Source: Lytechinus pictus
Lineage: Eukaryota; Echinodermata; Echinoidea; Temnopleuroida; Toxopneustidae
Direction: 5' to 3'
DNA: 64,000 nt
Assembly (NCBI RefSeq): GCF_037042905.1
Contig: NC_087249.1
Span: forward strand, 53,350,901 to 53,414,900
A program made the position numbers and the translations under genes. Shown piece by piece: positions 46,001 to 56,612 of this stretch (its first letter is position 1; the number at the start of each line of letters is the position of its first letter). The notes beneath the pieces were generated by a model. That model worked only from the letters and a program-made list of their open reading frames with translations. It ran no database searches and had not been told where the DNA came from.

Positions 46001-49000
46001 CGTACTCATACCGGATACAGCGGACAAGCAAAATTTCGGGGTGGCTCCATCCGTTTTCATCCGCTCCAGTCAATGGTACAAAATGGACGAACAATGAAAT
46101 CACAGTGGACGGATGCTTGGTGGATATAGGGGCGTATAATGAGACACGTACGCAAAGAGTACACAACGGATATATAACGTTTTCCTACGGATAGCGAGAT
46201 TCTTTTCCATTTTACATCCTGCATCCGTAAAGGTATGTGCAATGGGACCAAGCCTTTAAAAGCACTTTGTATCCTCTGAAGAAAAAACACCCAGCTATAT
46301 AAATCCAATAATTAACATCATTGCAATTATTAAGGACTGTTTGTAGTGAAGAGGATACATATCTCACCAATCAAGACATAGTAATGCGAGCGCGAGTTGA
46401 AATGTTTTTATATTCTAAGTCTAACATTCATATTGATTTGAAAACGGGGTATTTTAAGCTCCATGATGTCCTTTGAGAAGATTATCATCTCACGCAGCAG
46501 GTAATGGGAGCGGGAAGCGCGAGCGAAATTTTTATATATATCTTTTTCCAATCATTTCACTTTCCTTATTTCATTCACTTTTCATCTTCCTTTAATCTTT
46601 CTTCTTTTATCTTATCTCTCTTTTTTTTTTGCGCCGCCTGAAGGGGGGGGGGGGGGGGTGTGAGGCTTCGGCCATAAGGATCCGCCTCTGGATGGTCATA
46701 ATGATAAGGATGGTGGTGGTGGTGATAATGAGGACATCGACGAAGATGATGATGATGAAGATGATGAAGATGATGAAGATGATGAAGATGATGAAGATGA
46801 TGAAGATGATGAAGATAATGAAGATGGTGATGATGATGAAGATGGTGATGATGATGGTGATGATGGTGATGATGGTGATGATGATGATGATACGATGATG
46901 GTGGTAGTGGCGGTGGTGGCCGTTGGTGGTGATTACTAATTATGCTTATGGTGATGAATAGGATGATGGTGATGGCGGCATCACTCACGGTTACGAGCGT
47001 TTTGTCTGTATAAGGACCAGCGTCTATACACCACCCTTCCACTTCCTGAATGAGGTCTAAAATATACTGATCATAATCTATTATCATTATGATCATACCT
47101 GGAACAAAAACGAAAACAAGAATGAAAACAAAGGACACTCATGATTTATGATCATATGTTTAAAGTTCGTTTCTCATTTAACATGTTTAACTTATCGTGT
47201 TTGCGCCATGCTTGTCAATATTGTCTGACACTGACACATTTTATGATTAGTTTATAAATGTTTGTAAAAGATATGGCATGTTTCTCAAAGGTAACGGACT
47301 TAATACAAGGAACTGCGTCTGCATTAGCAGCACATGTGGAGCGTTTCATGGAAGGACCTATTTGACATTTTATCTGACAAGTCCTAATTTATCCGACAGT
47401 TACCATAGTTAAAGGGAAATGAAAACTTTGGAACAAGTTTGAGAAAAATCGGACAAATAATGAGAAAGTTATGAGCATTTGAATATTGCAATCACTAACG
47501 CTTTAATAAAATATCATAATTTTATTACTTTCCATCCGATTTGGGTGACATTTGCACAGTTCCTTGTTTGATAAAGAGAGTTTTCGCATTTACCACGGAG
47601 TCACTCTCTACAACGCACCAATTCCTTTGAAAATGCAGGTCAAATCACGATGGAGAGCTGAGAGGCTTTTGTTGAAAGTTGGTGGACCGGGACAGCATCG
47701 GAATCTCTTGACTCTGGACAACGACATATTTGCAATTGTTCGTCCGGCGCAAATCTTCGGATGATCTGCTGTCCCGACCCACCAACTTTCGACAAAAGCC
47801 TTTCAGCTCTCCAATGTGATTTTAATCTGTTAATTGCATTTTCAAAGGAATCGTTGCGCTGGAGAGAACGGCTCCATGGCAAATGCGAAAAGTCTCTATT
47901 GATATATGAGGTGGACTTGCTTTTTAACCCTCAAATAAATGGGCTATTTCAGAGGTATTGAAAAAGTGGGGGGGGGGGGGGAGGGGGCATGATGGTCCAT
48001 CTTTTTATATACCGTTGTCTGCGCGAAAGTTGACAAACACATTGTGTACACGCCTGACTAGTGAGTAAAATACAAATCATTTTCAAATTATCATGACAAA
48101 AATATTTGGATCTATCAATTTCACTTAGGATTTTCATTTATTCTTTGAGATGTCTTTAGTATAATCTTCACAAAGACAAATTACGTCAGTAAACGTTTTA
48201 CTTATGTATTTCTTTGGTTTTAGAATTTATGTATTTCTATGTTTTTTGTCTTCTGTATTCCCTTTTTTATGTAAATCATTATAGGCCATGTGTGACGCGT
48301 ATAGTCCTTGTGAAAGTCAATAGATTGAATTCAAGTAAGAAGTAAGTAAGTACTTAGCAAGTAAGCAAATATTAAGTAAAAAGTCGCGTGGAGTCACGAT
48401 TCTACATAGCTGCACTATACTAAGCTTCCAATAAAGAAGTCGTAAAATTTGGCGTTATTATCTTTACGTGTTCCAGATAAAAAAGAGCGCGAAACGTCGA
48501 GGGAGGGTAGTGCATGATGACACCCTCATCCACCACCCCCCCCCCCCCCCGTTAAAGGATGTGTTAAAATGTCTTCTCGATCATGATTGTCAAAGGTGAA
48601 GTAAAAAAAGGGGATGAGTTCAGTCGAATCAAAACGAATGTAGCTGCCATGCACTGAACGATAAAATAAGAGTGATCAGACATTGATCCAGTTGATTGGT
48701 GCTACATATTTTTTTTCCGACACAATCGGTTCCCTACCCCTTATTACATTTAAAGGAAAAGTCCACCCCAACAAAAAAGTTCAAATAAATAAAATAAAAA
48801 AATTCCAACCAGCATAACACTTGAATTTCATCAAAATCGGATGTAAAATAAGAAAGTTATGATATTTTAAAATTTCGCTTAATTTCGCAAAACAGTTATT
48901 ATGCACATCCTGGTTGGTATGCACATGAGCAGACTGATGACGTCATCCACTCACTTATTTTGTATTTTATTATAAGAAATATTCTAATGTTCCCCTCATT

Positions 49001-52000
49001 GTCAAGTGAAACAACGATTAGTTCCTCCCTGAACATGTGGAATTGGCATTGTTTAATACTATATGGTTCAGTCAAGTTGGTGCTTATTGTCAAATCTGTA
49101 AAAATGAAATATTGTATAATTCGAACAATAAAAAACAAAAGAAATAGTAAGTGAAGGACATCATCGTTTGTCTCATTTGCATGTCACTGAGTTTTGCATA
49201 TAACTGTTTTATGAAAAATAAGCGAAACTTTAAAATGGCGTAACTTTCTTATTTTACATCTAATTTCGATGAGATTTTCAGCATTATGCTAGTTTGATTT
49301 TGCTCTACTTATTCAAATCAACATCTTTCTGAGGTGGATTTGACCATTAAAGATTATAAACATTAAAAACATTACAACATTTCATAGATTTACCAAGATG
49401 GCAACGATGACCAATTTGAAAGTCAACTCATCCGACTTACTAAATTCCATTCATTTATGATCTGTTTATCCTAAATCTTGGGGATCTTTTTTATTCGCCA
49501 GAGCGTCCCAAAACTGTAATTTTGACCATATTTTTGTAAGGTCATCTTATACTGGACTGGTACAGCAGTTCGGAGATTCCTCATGGGCAAGTTTGTTCAA
49601 ATGACCATTCCTTTCTTGTGTTATGATAGGAAAATTTCAGAGCAGGGTATATGTGAGCATGCCTGATATAGCATGGTGCAGAAATTGCCTAGACTAGGTG
49701 ACTAGAATAATCACGTTAAAGAACTCTTATATGAAAGTATTTGTTGTATTTCTACTTTAAATGCATTAGTACATTGCTAATGCACCTGGCCAACTGTTCA
49801 GTCGCTAATGGGGCGCGTTGTTGCTTTCCAGAGTAAATAAAAAGCACAATTGAAAATATATTTATCATTATCCAGTCAGAATGGAAGTTAGTTATGGGGT
49901 CCGTTTCATAAAGAGTTGCAACTGTTGTAACTTTGCCATTATGGCAACCACCATGACAACCTTGATTCTGATTGGCTACTGAGCCCTGTTACCATGGGAG
50001 TTGTCATAATGGCAAAGTTACAACAGTTGTCCTTTATGAAATGGGCCCCAGATCATTATGGCTACTGCCAGTTTCATGCTATTAGAGCCAATGATAATTA
50101 TGAATAAGACATCAAAGTTGGTGTTTAATCTCATAGATTGTAAACCCAACTTATTTCAGCACACAGGGATCACTAAAGGCGCAGTCACATTTCCCCTACG
50201 GCGGCCGTATGGCTAGTCCAAAACAGCCGTTTTTAACATATTTTTTGTGTACCAGCTACATTTAGGGGGTTTGAATAAAAATGCATAAAACGGCTGTTTT
50301 CGACTCGCCGTACGGCCACTGGAGGGGAAATGTGACTAGGGAAAATGAGGACGAGGGACTAGGTTGGATGAATGGCAATGATGATGCACTTTGAAAGTCA
50401 ACTCACCGGTGCACGACCGCGGTGGTGCCGATTAAATGATCAATTCCCCGCCAAGAGACATTTCTGCTCCAGATGAAATCAAATAAGCTTCTGCCATGCA
50501 CATGAAACTACTTTTTCTACTTCTGCCTCTGCTTTTGTAGTGACATGAGCATGCAGCTTGGTGACGAGAGGAAGAAGAGTTCATTATCAAATGAACTCTG
50601 CTCAGCTCAAAGAGCATGATTAAGGAGCATGATCATGCTTCATTTGCATTTTTTACAGCTGAAACCAGGGATTCTCATTAACAATGCACTGCTGAAACTA
50701 TCGAACAAAAGCATATCCAGTACTCTATAAAACTAGGAATGTCTTATTTCAAAAGCCTCTCTTTGGCTGAAAAAAATAAGGAATCCTTTTCATTTTGCTT
50801 TGAAAGACAAGTAGGGAAGCGCAATTTTTATACTGGGGAAAATAAACCTTCGATGTCATACCTCGTCAGAACATAATTTAGTACAATGACGTTCACACTG
50901 ATGACTTAACCCTCTCTACAAAAAACACATTTATCACTGAACAAAGTGGAGGTTGACAAGAGCCAAGAAAGATGTTTCTCAAAGGCTAATGTTCTACTAA
51001 AAGTCGCAAATGAAAGGGGAAGTTCACCTTGGCAACAGGTTGGTTTTAATAAAAACGCAAAAATAAGGAAAACAATGGTGAAGAATCAATGATAATCCAT
51101 CAAAGAATAAGAAAGTTATGGATTGTCAAAGTTTTGATTTGTGACATCATATGTGAACAGCTCCCCGTATATCTCGTATTACTAATATACATATTCCACT
51201 AGTTCATTTTTTTAAAACAGAACATGATGCCTTTAGAAGGGGGTATAAACTAATGTCTCATTTATTTTTTTAATTCAATCTTTATTGCAACCAGACTGCA
51301 TAATCTGCAAGTTGGATTATGAATGGTTGACAATTGAGTATACCTATATTTTATATTTTATAGAGTGGTAGTTAATAATAAAATGACAAAAAAAGTCTCA
51401 AAAAGTTTACATTTATAAAAAATCTAAAGAAAAATCTAATTAAACATATTTAAAACAAAAAGAGAAAAGGAATTACCCCTTGAAAGAAGATTCTTCTCTC
51501 TTTATCCTTTCACGGAATTTCATCAAGCTTTCACGGATATGTCTCTCTCATTTTTCTGCTTTTATTAAAACAAACTATCTTCAGGGTGAACTTCCCCTTT
51601 AACTCCAGTTGCGTGCAGTACAAAACGCATCCATCGATTTGGTTTGAAATTTTGAGGAGTTTGAAAGTTTATCAATAGAAAATAAAATAAACATATACAT
51701 CGATAACTAAAACGTTCAATTACAATACCATAACTGGAAATAATAATTAAAAAAAGGGATAACAGCTGTAAGCGATATAATGATAATAATTATGATGATG
51801 ATAATGTAACTTTGTTGAAATTTTGGAATGAATAAATTCGTTGTCAATCAATCAATAATATTAATAAGAAAGGATGACAATAGTAGTAATTAATCACGCT
51901 AAAACTTTGTTGCATTAACTTTTTTTTAATCTTAAAAAAGTGCATAAAGAAATATCACAATGATTACATTTTTACCAATATTAAAAAAAATATAGTGCAT

Positions 52001-52958
52001 TTAGCAATTACTTCGTAGACGCTTTCTATAACGCTGATGATATATTGTCAAAAGCTCAGTCTTCAAAACAAAACAGCCTTTGTCGAAAATCGATGAATCA
52101 AAACAGCAGTGTCGTCATGGACTCTGCATGGGCAAACGATATATTATTTTAATTTTTCGTCCGGTCCGAATCTTAAGACGATGTGATCTCCTGGTCCACC
52201 AGCTTTCGACAATGACCTCTAATCTGTCCATTCTCAACGTTCCAAAAAGCATCTGTTAAATACATGTAGATGCTAAAATACGATATTAATGACACAGTCG
52301 AATCGGCGAGGCCGGCTCCAGACCGACCTAATCAATTACGTTATTTTCCAATTACAAACCATCGGTCGATTCGGAGTCGGTTTCTATGGTATGACTGTAG
52401 CATATATATAGTATAGTTACGACTACAATCACACTGGAGAGACCGACTCCAGACCGAACTAAGCAACTATATAGTATAGTTACGACTACAATCACACTGG
52501 AGAGACCGACTCCAGACCGAACTAAGCAACTATATAGTATAGTTACGACTACAATCACACTGGAGAGACCGACTCCAGACCGAACTAAGCAACTATATAG
52601 TATAGTTACGACTACAATCACACTGGAGAGACCGACTCCAGACCGAACTAAGCTTTTACGTTATTTTCCAATTACAAACCATCGGTCGGTCTCTATGCTG
52701 AGACCGTATAGATTAAACCAGTTTACCTCTGTGGCTCTTCCCAGGAGAATATTCGTCAAATTCAGAACGAAAAACGAAAGGATTTGTTTCTGCTGGCTGA
52801 GGAGAGTAAAACTCTGTGTAGTTGCTGTGTTTTGATTTGTGTATGGCATTCCCATGAGGACACGTCGACAAAGGAGCCCCACTGCCGTAGCCATCGACTT
52901 GGAGGAAGACCAGGACGGCGATCAGGAGAAGAAATAGGGTGGCAGTTGATGGCATCAT
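42712..52958 (-). CDS. Reeler-domain protein with signal peptide and hydrophobic tail, complete, 4 exons
   Basis: Exons on the - strand: 52727-52958, 45299-45530, 43147-43217, 42712-42788. The phases agree (1, 2, 1), and 612 nt give 203 residues plus TAG. The start is ATGATG at 52958, giving MMPSTATLFLLLIAVLVFLQ, a clear signal peptide. The Reeler fold (Pfam Reeler family) follows: GAPLSTC, EYSPGKSHRVSISG, LFRGFFLQAR, PVGVF, VTHTS, LSFVWTAP, then STFFVNMTSSAL. Sequons include NYT, NTS and NMT. The last 25 residues are largely hydrophobic (VNLYVLAIAYIS), a GPI signal or membrane segment. Single Reeler-domain proteins include insect nodulation or defence proteins and the N-terminus of ferric-chelate reductase 1; the role here is not known. 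Intron 1 is 7.2 kb and holds repeats. Confidence 0.88.
42970..43048 (+). repeat. (AT)n microsatellite with regular TGCA/TACA interruptions
   Basis: About 80 bp of tatata with tatgcata and tatacata at regular spacing, self-complementary. Lies in the last intron of the Reeler gene, 100 bp from exon 3. Confidence 0.9.
43147..43217 (-). CDS. Reeler gene exon 3: last strand of the domain
   Basis: A 71-bp exon (acatttag | ... | gtgagt). It encodes GSVALHHSTFFVNMTSSALE plus CNA, in phase with both neighbours. It matches the terminal Reeler strand (ATVVQSYSTFW in known members). Confidence 0.85.
43862..44483 (+). mobile_element. 622-bp inverted-repeat element with TAA target duplication
   Basis: Ends TACCCCTTTCATATTGCGCC and ggcagtatgaaaggggta, flanked by TAA on each side (43859-43861, 44484-44486). 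Several ttcaccggcgaagttcgccg repeats inside form strong hairpins. Its right end abuts the next element. Confidence 0.82.
44488..45176 (+). mobile_element. 689-bp inverted-repeat element, CCCCCTCACACCT ends
   Basis: Left end gccccctcacacctaaccgaat; right end attcggtcaggtgtgagggggc. No clear target duplication. The interior is richer in CpG than its surroundings. It starts one base after the target duplication of the preceding element. Confidence 0.82.
45299..45530 (-). CDS. Reeler gene exon 2: domain core
   Basis: The acceptor is cttttaatgtttcag and the donor gtaagt. It encodes VSISGQNGELFRGFFLQARI, then PVGVF, VRCSGTSDDSVTHTSSDD and LSFVWTAPNQC. This is the most diagnostic Reeler segment. 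It joins exon 1 at the conserved P-G-x-x-x-x-V-S-I-S-G strand. Confidence 0.92.
45965..46256 (+). mobile_element. Inverted-repeat element, AGGCCTGGTCCCACTGG ends
   Basis: Left end caggcctggtcccactggcc, right end gtgcaatgggaccaagccttt. Interior ccgttttcatccgctc and repeated ggatg/catcc. About 290 bp, no coding. Confidence 0.68.
46690..46935 (+). repeat. Second GAT/GAA-type triplet array
   Basis: About 245 bp of GAT, GAA and GGT triplets in the same strand orientation as the large array, including a regular gatgatgaa hexamer/nonamer section near 46750-46815. It lies in intron 1 of the Reeler gene, after a 17-bp G tract near 46645. Confidence 0.9.
46989..47098 (-). other. Orphan candidate exon inside Reeler intron 1
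   Basis: A textbook acceptor (ttcgtttttgttccag) and a gtgagt donor bracket a 110-bp open segment reading IIDYDQYILDLIQEVEGWCI then DAGPYTDKTLVT. I do not recognise the peptide. The phase (2 bases in, 0 out) would break the Reeler frame if included, so it could be a cryptic, alternative or unrelated exon. Confidence 0.2.
47567..47906 (+). mobile_element. Long near-perfect palindrome, about 340 bp
   Basis: Two arms of about 150 bp with centre near 47735: ttttcgcatttaccacggag and gagaggcttttgttgaaagt on the left recur inverted on the right. It would fold into one long hairpin. A diverged half-copy is at 52080-52215. Confidence 0.75.
48752..49350 (+). mobile_element. MITE family D copy 2
   Basis: Starts aaaggaaaagtccaccccaa and ends gaggtggatttgaccatt. 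Internal caaaatcggatgtaaaataag and its inverted counterpart are present. Confidence 0.84.
49895..50049 (+). mobile_element. Palindromic MITE, about 155 bp
   Basis: ggggtccgtttcataaagag and gttgtaactttgccattatg are mirrored by cataatggcaaagttacaac and ctttatgaaatgggcccc. The whole unit can fold on itself. Confidence 0.78.
50175..50340 (+). mobile_element. Palindromic MITE, CAGTCACATTTCCCC ends
   Basis: Left gcagtcacatttcccctacg and right aggggaaatgtgactagg. Interior gtccaaaacagccgttttta is mirrored by aaaacggctgttttcgac. Confidence 0.75.
51013..51600 (+). mobile_element. Inverted-repeat element, AAAGGGGAAGTTCACC ends
   Basis: Starts aaaggggaagttcaccttgg and ends cagggtgaacttcccctttt-like (to 51600). 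Interior gaataagaaagttatggatt and ttgtgacatcatatgtgaac resemble the style of families B and D. 588 bp, non-coding. Confidence 0.82.
52404..52650 (+). repeat. 63-bp minisatellite, about four copies
   Basis: The unit tatatagtatagttacgact ... cgaactaagcaac repeats with period 63 and nearly no divergence. Flanking copies of ttacgttattttccaattac aaaccatcgg (52338-52370, 52658-52690) bracket it. It lies in intron 1 of the Reeler gene, within 80 bp of exon 1. Being a multiple of three it keeps a frame open, which I do not take as coding. Confidence 0.88.
52727..52958 (-). CDS. Reeler gene exon 1: signal peptide and domain start
   Basis: Runs from ATG at 52958 to CACAGAG|gtaaac. It holds a hydrophobic signal sequence to about residue 23, then GAPLSTC with the first conserved cysteine, and ends in PGKSHR, phase 1. 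Either of two adjacent ATGs could start it. An upstream in-frame ATG (to 53003) would bury the signal sequence and is less likely. Confidence 0.87.
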
Positions 52959-53199
52959 GGTGATTCTGTTTAGTAAACTTGCTATTTGATGGCACATACA
53001 CATGACAGGAGCTGAATGTTCCAGTCAAATATTGCATTTTCCGTTATCGAAACCATGTGATCCTGTTCACGATGTTGATGTGTTGGTTGGAACGTGTTCA
53101 AACATTGGGAAGTGGTCGATTGCTATGTCAGGGTGGGGTGTAGAGGAAATGCCAAAGGTCGACCCGTGGGTAGTCTACAGACACAGACATTTGATTTTT

Positions 53200-53370
53200 G
53201 CAAAGTGCATAACACAGAGTCTGAAGTAGTGAGACTAGATTAACTTAACTGCGGTTGCTTCAACCATGGGCCTACTACTCTGCTTCTACCGTTGACACAG
53301 ACACCTCGAGATTGGAGTCTAGTTTTCACTCTAGACATGGAATCATTTGTGAAAGTGTCAAATTTGAGAC
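53200..53370 (+). repeat. Dispersed repeat shared with 6640-6800
   Basis: gcataacacagagtctgaag and ggagtctagttttcactcta ... gtgaaagtgtcaaattt match the 6640 copy. Just upstream of the Reeler gene start on its own strand. Confidence 0.6.
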
Positions 53371-53500
53371 TGCGCTTGCAGACTAGACGATGCATGGGGT
53401 GACATGAATGACATTTCCAATCATTGTTGAATATGAATATACATTGATGAATGTTTCAAGGGAGAAAAATAAACAAATAGATGAATTATATTTAGGGAGT

Positions 53501-53739
53501 ACACTGCAAAACACCGGTGTTGATTTAACACCAGCCCGCAATATATATATGTCCACACCAGAGAAGTGTTTGGTTTTGGTCTAACACCAAATAGGTGTAT
53601 ATATACAACACCAATTAGTATTAAAACAACATCGGTTTGATTCCAAACTGGTGATGTTTCAATACTTCTCTGGTGTGGACATATATAGGCCTATAGATTC
53701 CGGGCTGGTGGTAAATCAATACCGGAGTTTTTGCAGTGC
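53501..53739 (+). mobile_element. Inverted-repeat element, CACTGCAAAA ends
   Basis: Left cactgcaaaacaccggtgtt, right accggagtttttgcagtg. Interior ccagagaagtgtttggt and its inverted form acttctctggtgtgg. About 239 bp. Confidence 0.75.
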
Positions 53740-53989
53740 AATAGCTCTAATCCCCCTCCTTTCTCTCTCTTTCGCTCTCTCAATTTTTTTTTTTTTTTGG
53801 GGGGGGGGGTTAACTTGCTTGCCTTTACTAGGAAGAAAATTTAATCGATTATATATATCACTATCGAACATTCATTATTTTTTTATTTCAACGAGAACAA
53901 GATCTTTGAAAAAGTGAGTCCCCCTATAATATAAAAAACTTCATTGTTCGGGAGTGTTATTAGTTATATATTTTTTTCCTCATAGAGCA

Positions 53990-53991
53990 GG

Positions 53992-54032
<41 letters not shown>
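53990..54032 (+). repeat. (AT)n microsatellite
   Basis: About 16 tandem AT units after taggcctatata-like sequence. Confidence 0.92.
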
Positions 54033-54035
<3 letters not shown>

Positions 54036-54336
54036 ACCCTTTTCGGTGTCTTCTCGCTGTTCACTGCATATAAGCCTATAATAGTATAAATCCTCTTCTT
54101 TCCGGACGACCGGATATCTTTCTTGAAGTTTTTAACATGTAATTCGATATGTCCCACTGTTTTTGACAATCTTTGAACTTTGGATTCAATTCACATGTCA
54201 TACACGCTGACTTGATGCACGTATGTCATCTGCCAATCGTCCGTCTGCTCCCCCCCCCCCCCCCGGCGCTTCCAATTACTAAAGAAATCCCCCAGGTAAT
54301 GACATCAATAAAAAAAAAAACAGACGCATATCCAGG

Positions 54337-54604
54337 CAGTGGCGTTATTCTTTTAGCCAAAAAATTGAGGGGGCTAGATAATGGCGTATCGCTTAAAATT
54401 TGTAAAAAAAAAAAAAATCTGCGATCGAGCAAAAAATTCGACATTTCTATTACATTAATTAAACTTTGTGATAAATTTTGACATAATGTTAAAGAAATGA
54501 TATCGTATTTCAGTCTCTATTCCAATTGTTTCCCTTTTTTTTCTTCTTGGTCATGACTTTTTTTTTTGGGGGGGGGGCAAGAGCCCCCCATCTGTACGCC
54601 GCTG
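54337..54604 (+). mobile_element. CAGTGGCG-ended element
   Basis: Ends cagtggcgttattc and tctgtacgccgctg, matching the 20928 element in its terminal bases. Interior A and G runs and gagggggctaga. It abuts the next element at 54607. Confidence 0.6.
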
Positions 54605-54606
54605 TA

Positions 54607-55444
54607 TCCTGGGGTGGTATTTTGAGGTCATTTTATCTTTAAAATATTTTAGTTTATCTCTTGAAATGAAATTGGTATTCTGAGATGACATTTTATCTCT
54701 CAGATAAAATTTTAGATTTTATCCTGCATATAAATTTTATCTTGCGTATCTACAGATGATACGCAACAGAACAATGCCTGCGTACACATACCCATCGCGT
54801 ATCTGGCCATTGCAACGCGGGTGATGTGCTTGCGCCCATGTTACTTTGAAGAAAAAATAAAATAAACTTAAAAGAGGGTAGGGGCTATTTTATCTCCGCG
54901 ACATTGATTTCATCATTATTTCTAAGTGAATTAACTCCAAATGTTGACATGAAAGTTAAGAAAAATTATATATTTATTGAGAATAACACCTTAACGTTAT
55001 TCCTGTACAATCAGGAAGTAACTCATAAGACTTTTCTTGACTAGTACTGTCTTTGAAATGATGCTTGAAAAGAGGCGATATAGACTTCGAAAAAAAGATT
55101 AGAGTATTGTAATTTTTTTTAAAGAAATCTCTGTAAAGACGCGCAAGCGTATAGTGCAAGCGTATTTGAAGTCAATAAATGGACGCAATCTCACTCCTTT
55201 GCCACACCTCCTGGCGGAATGGATTTCCATTGGTTGAGTGATTTGAGAGAGCTATAAAAGCGCGCTTCTAATTGGATATTGATTCAAAAATAGATGTGTC
55301 TTACTGAGATAAAATGAAGATAAAATTGTTCTCAGAATACGAATTTGGAGAGATTTTAAGGGTATTCTATCTCACTGATTTTAACGGAGATAAAATATTT
55401 TATTTTATCTGGGATAAAATGGATCTCAGAATACCACCCCAGGA
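54607..55444 (+). mobile_element. 838-bp inverted-repeat element, TCCTGGGGTGGTATT ends
   Basis: Left tcctggggtggtattttgag, right tcagaataccaccccagga. Many ttttatctc/gagataaaat motifs inside in both orientations. No coding. Confidence 0.8.
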
Positions 55445-56384
55445 CGCCGGCAGAACTTGGTGGTGCAATGTCGGGTAGACTGAAAATACTTGCAAATCTC
55501 TGCCCTCGCCCCGTATCTTAATTGGCCACATACATTAAAAGGCCTTTTGTAAAGTTTTGTAAAAAATTAAATTAATCAGAGTTTCTTATAGCAGTTTTCA
55601 GTTAACTAAGCAAAAAAGACAGAATTGAGAATTTTGATATTTTCATGAAGAAGAGCGCGATGAGTGGTTAAGGCAGATGTTTGATAGATAGAATTTGATT
55701 TACTCAGACGTATTTTACAATCGTTGTATTTTTTTTTATAGACCCCGCCCACTCTCTCTTTCTCTTACTCGCTCATCTACTTTCTTTATCTCCACACACT
55801 TGCAAACAAGAGAAAAAATGGGCCTCTCCCCTCATCTTTTAAAAAATTGAAACACCGACATAGTCTCCACCCCACATGCGCACACAGAAGCTAACATATC
55901 CTGCAAAATAAAAGAATATATTTATTGTTTTAAACTAATTGATCCTTCAATAGACGAAATAATGGTGTACAAAGAGACTGAGAATGGGAGTGATAATTTA
56001 ACTCAGCATTGAGCAGTATGTCAAATTGGCTATAACAGCAGTGAACCCTTTTGTGGGACTAACGTTCGATTTATCAATCCCTTTGCAAGTATAATACCGA
56101 CAATGTCATATATTTGGAAGGTAAAGGAAAGATTAGTGGTATTCTAAGTTTTCTCACTGTGATGATGTATTCTAAAAATATTGACGCGCGTAATATGGAC
56201 GGTATGCAAATTACTAAGCTGATGACATTACCTGCTTACTATTCTATTGGTATTCTGTCATATCGAATTTCAGAAACTTTTCATTCCACATGGAACAGGG
56301 TTAATCATTTATTGAATTTTACTTTGAAAAAGAAGCAGATTTTGTTCTTCCAAATCAATAAGATATTAAGTATATGACTTTGAA

Positions 56385-56612
56385 TCACAAGGTCCGGGTT
56401 CGAATCCCACCGCAACACTCGAGTCCTTTGGCAAGGCGTTTATCTATATTTGCCACTCTCTATATACCCAGGTGCAGTAAATGGGTACCCGGTATATTCC
56501 TGGAATGCTCGAGGGCCCGATCAGGTTGCCTTGCTAAAGCCGGGGAAATGGTATACAGCACTTAGAAACATAATTAAGCGCTATATAAATGTTGCATAAT
56601 GTTATTATCATC
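56385..56612 (+). mobile_element. SINE, 5' truncated
   Basis: Begins within the tRNA-like head at the B box (ccgggttcgaatcccacc) and continues with taaatgggtacccggtatat and ggggaaatggtatacagcac to ttattatcatcat. The A box is missing. Confidence 0.72.

Larger units (their letters stand above)
45531..52726 (-). other. 7.2-kb intron 1 of the Reeler gene
   Basis: Contains the GAT array at 46690, several MITEs, a long palindrome, the 63-bp minisatellite and poly-C/G runs (45830, 46645, 47970, 48535). The intervals 48000-48750, 49351-49894, 50341-51012 and 51601-52400 hold no gene I can support. Confidence 0.6.

Noticed and set aside
46575..47138. 187-codon minus-strand frame with poly-His
   Set aside because: Mostly the reverse of the GAT array; only the short segment at 46989-47098 has splice-like borders.
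50405..50510. Minus-strand open segment with a gtgagt donor (50405) reading FIWSRNVSWRGIDHLIG
   Set aside because: No credible acceptor with a polypyrimidine tract and no recognisable family.
52352..52621. 89-codon minus-strand frame of 21-residue repeats
   Set aside because: It comes from the 63-bp minisatellite; a period divisible by three keeps any frame open.
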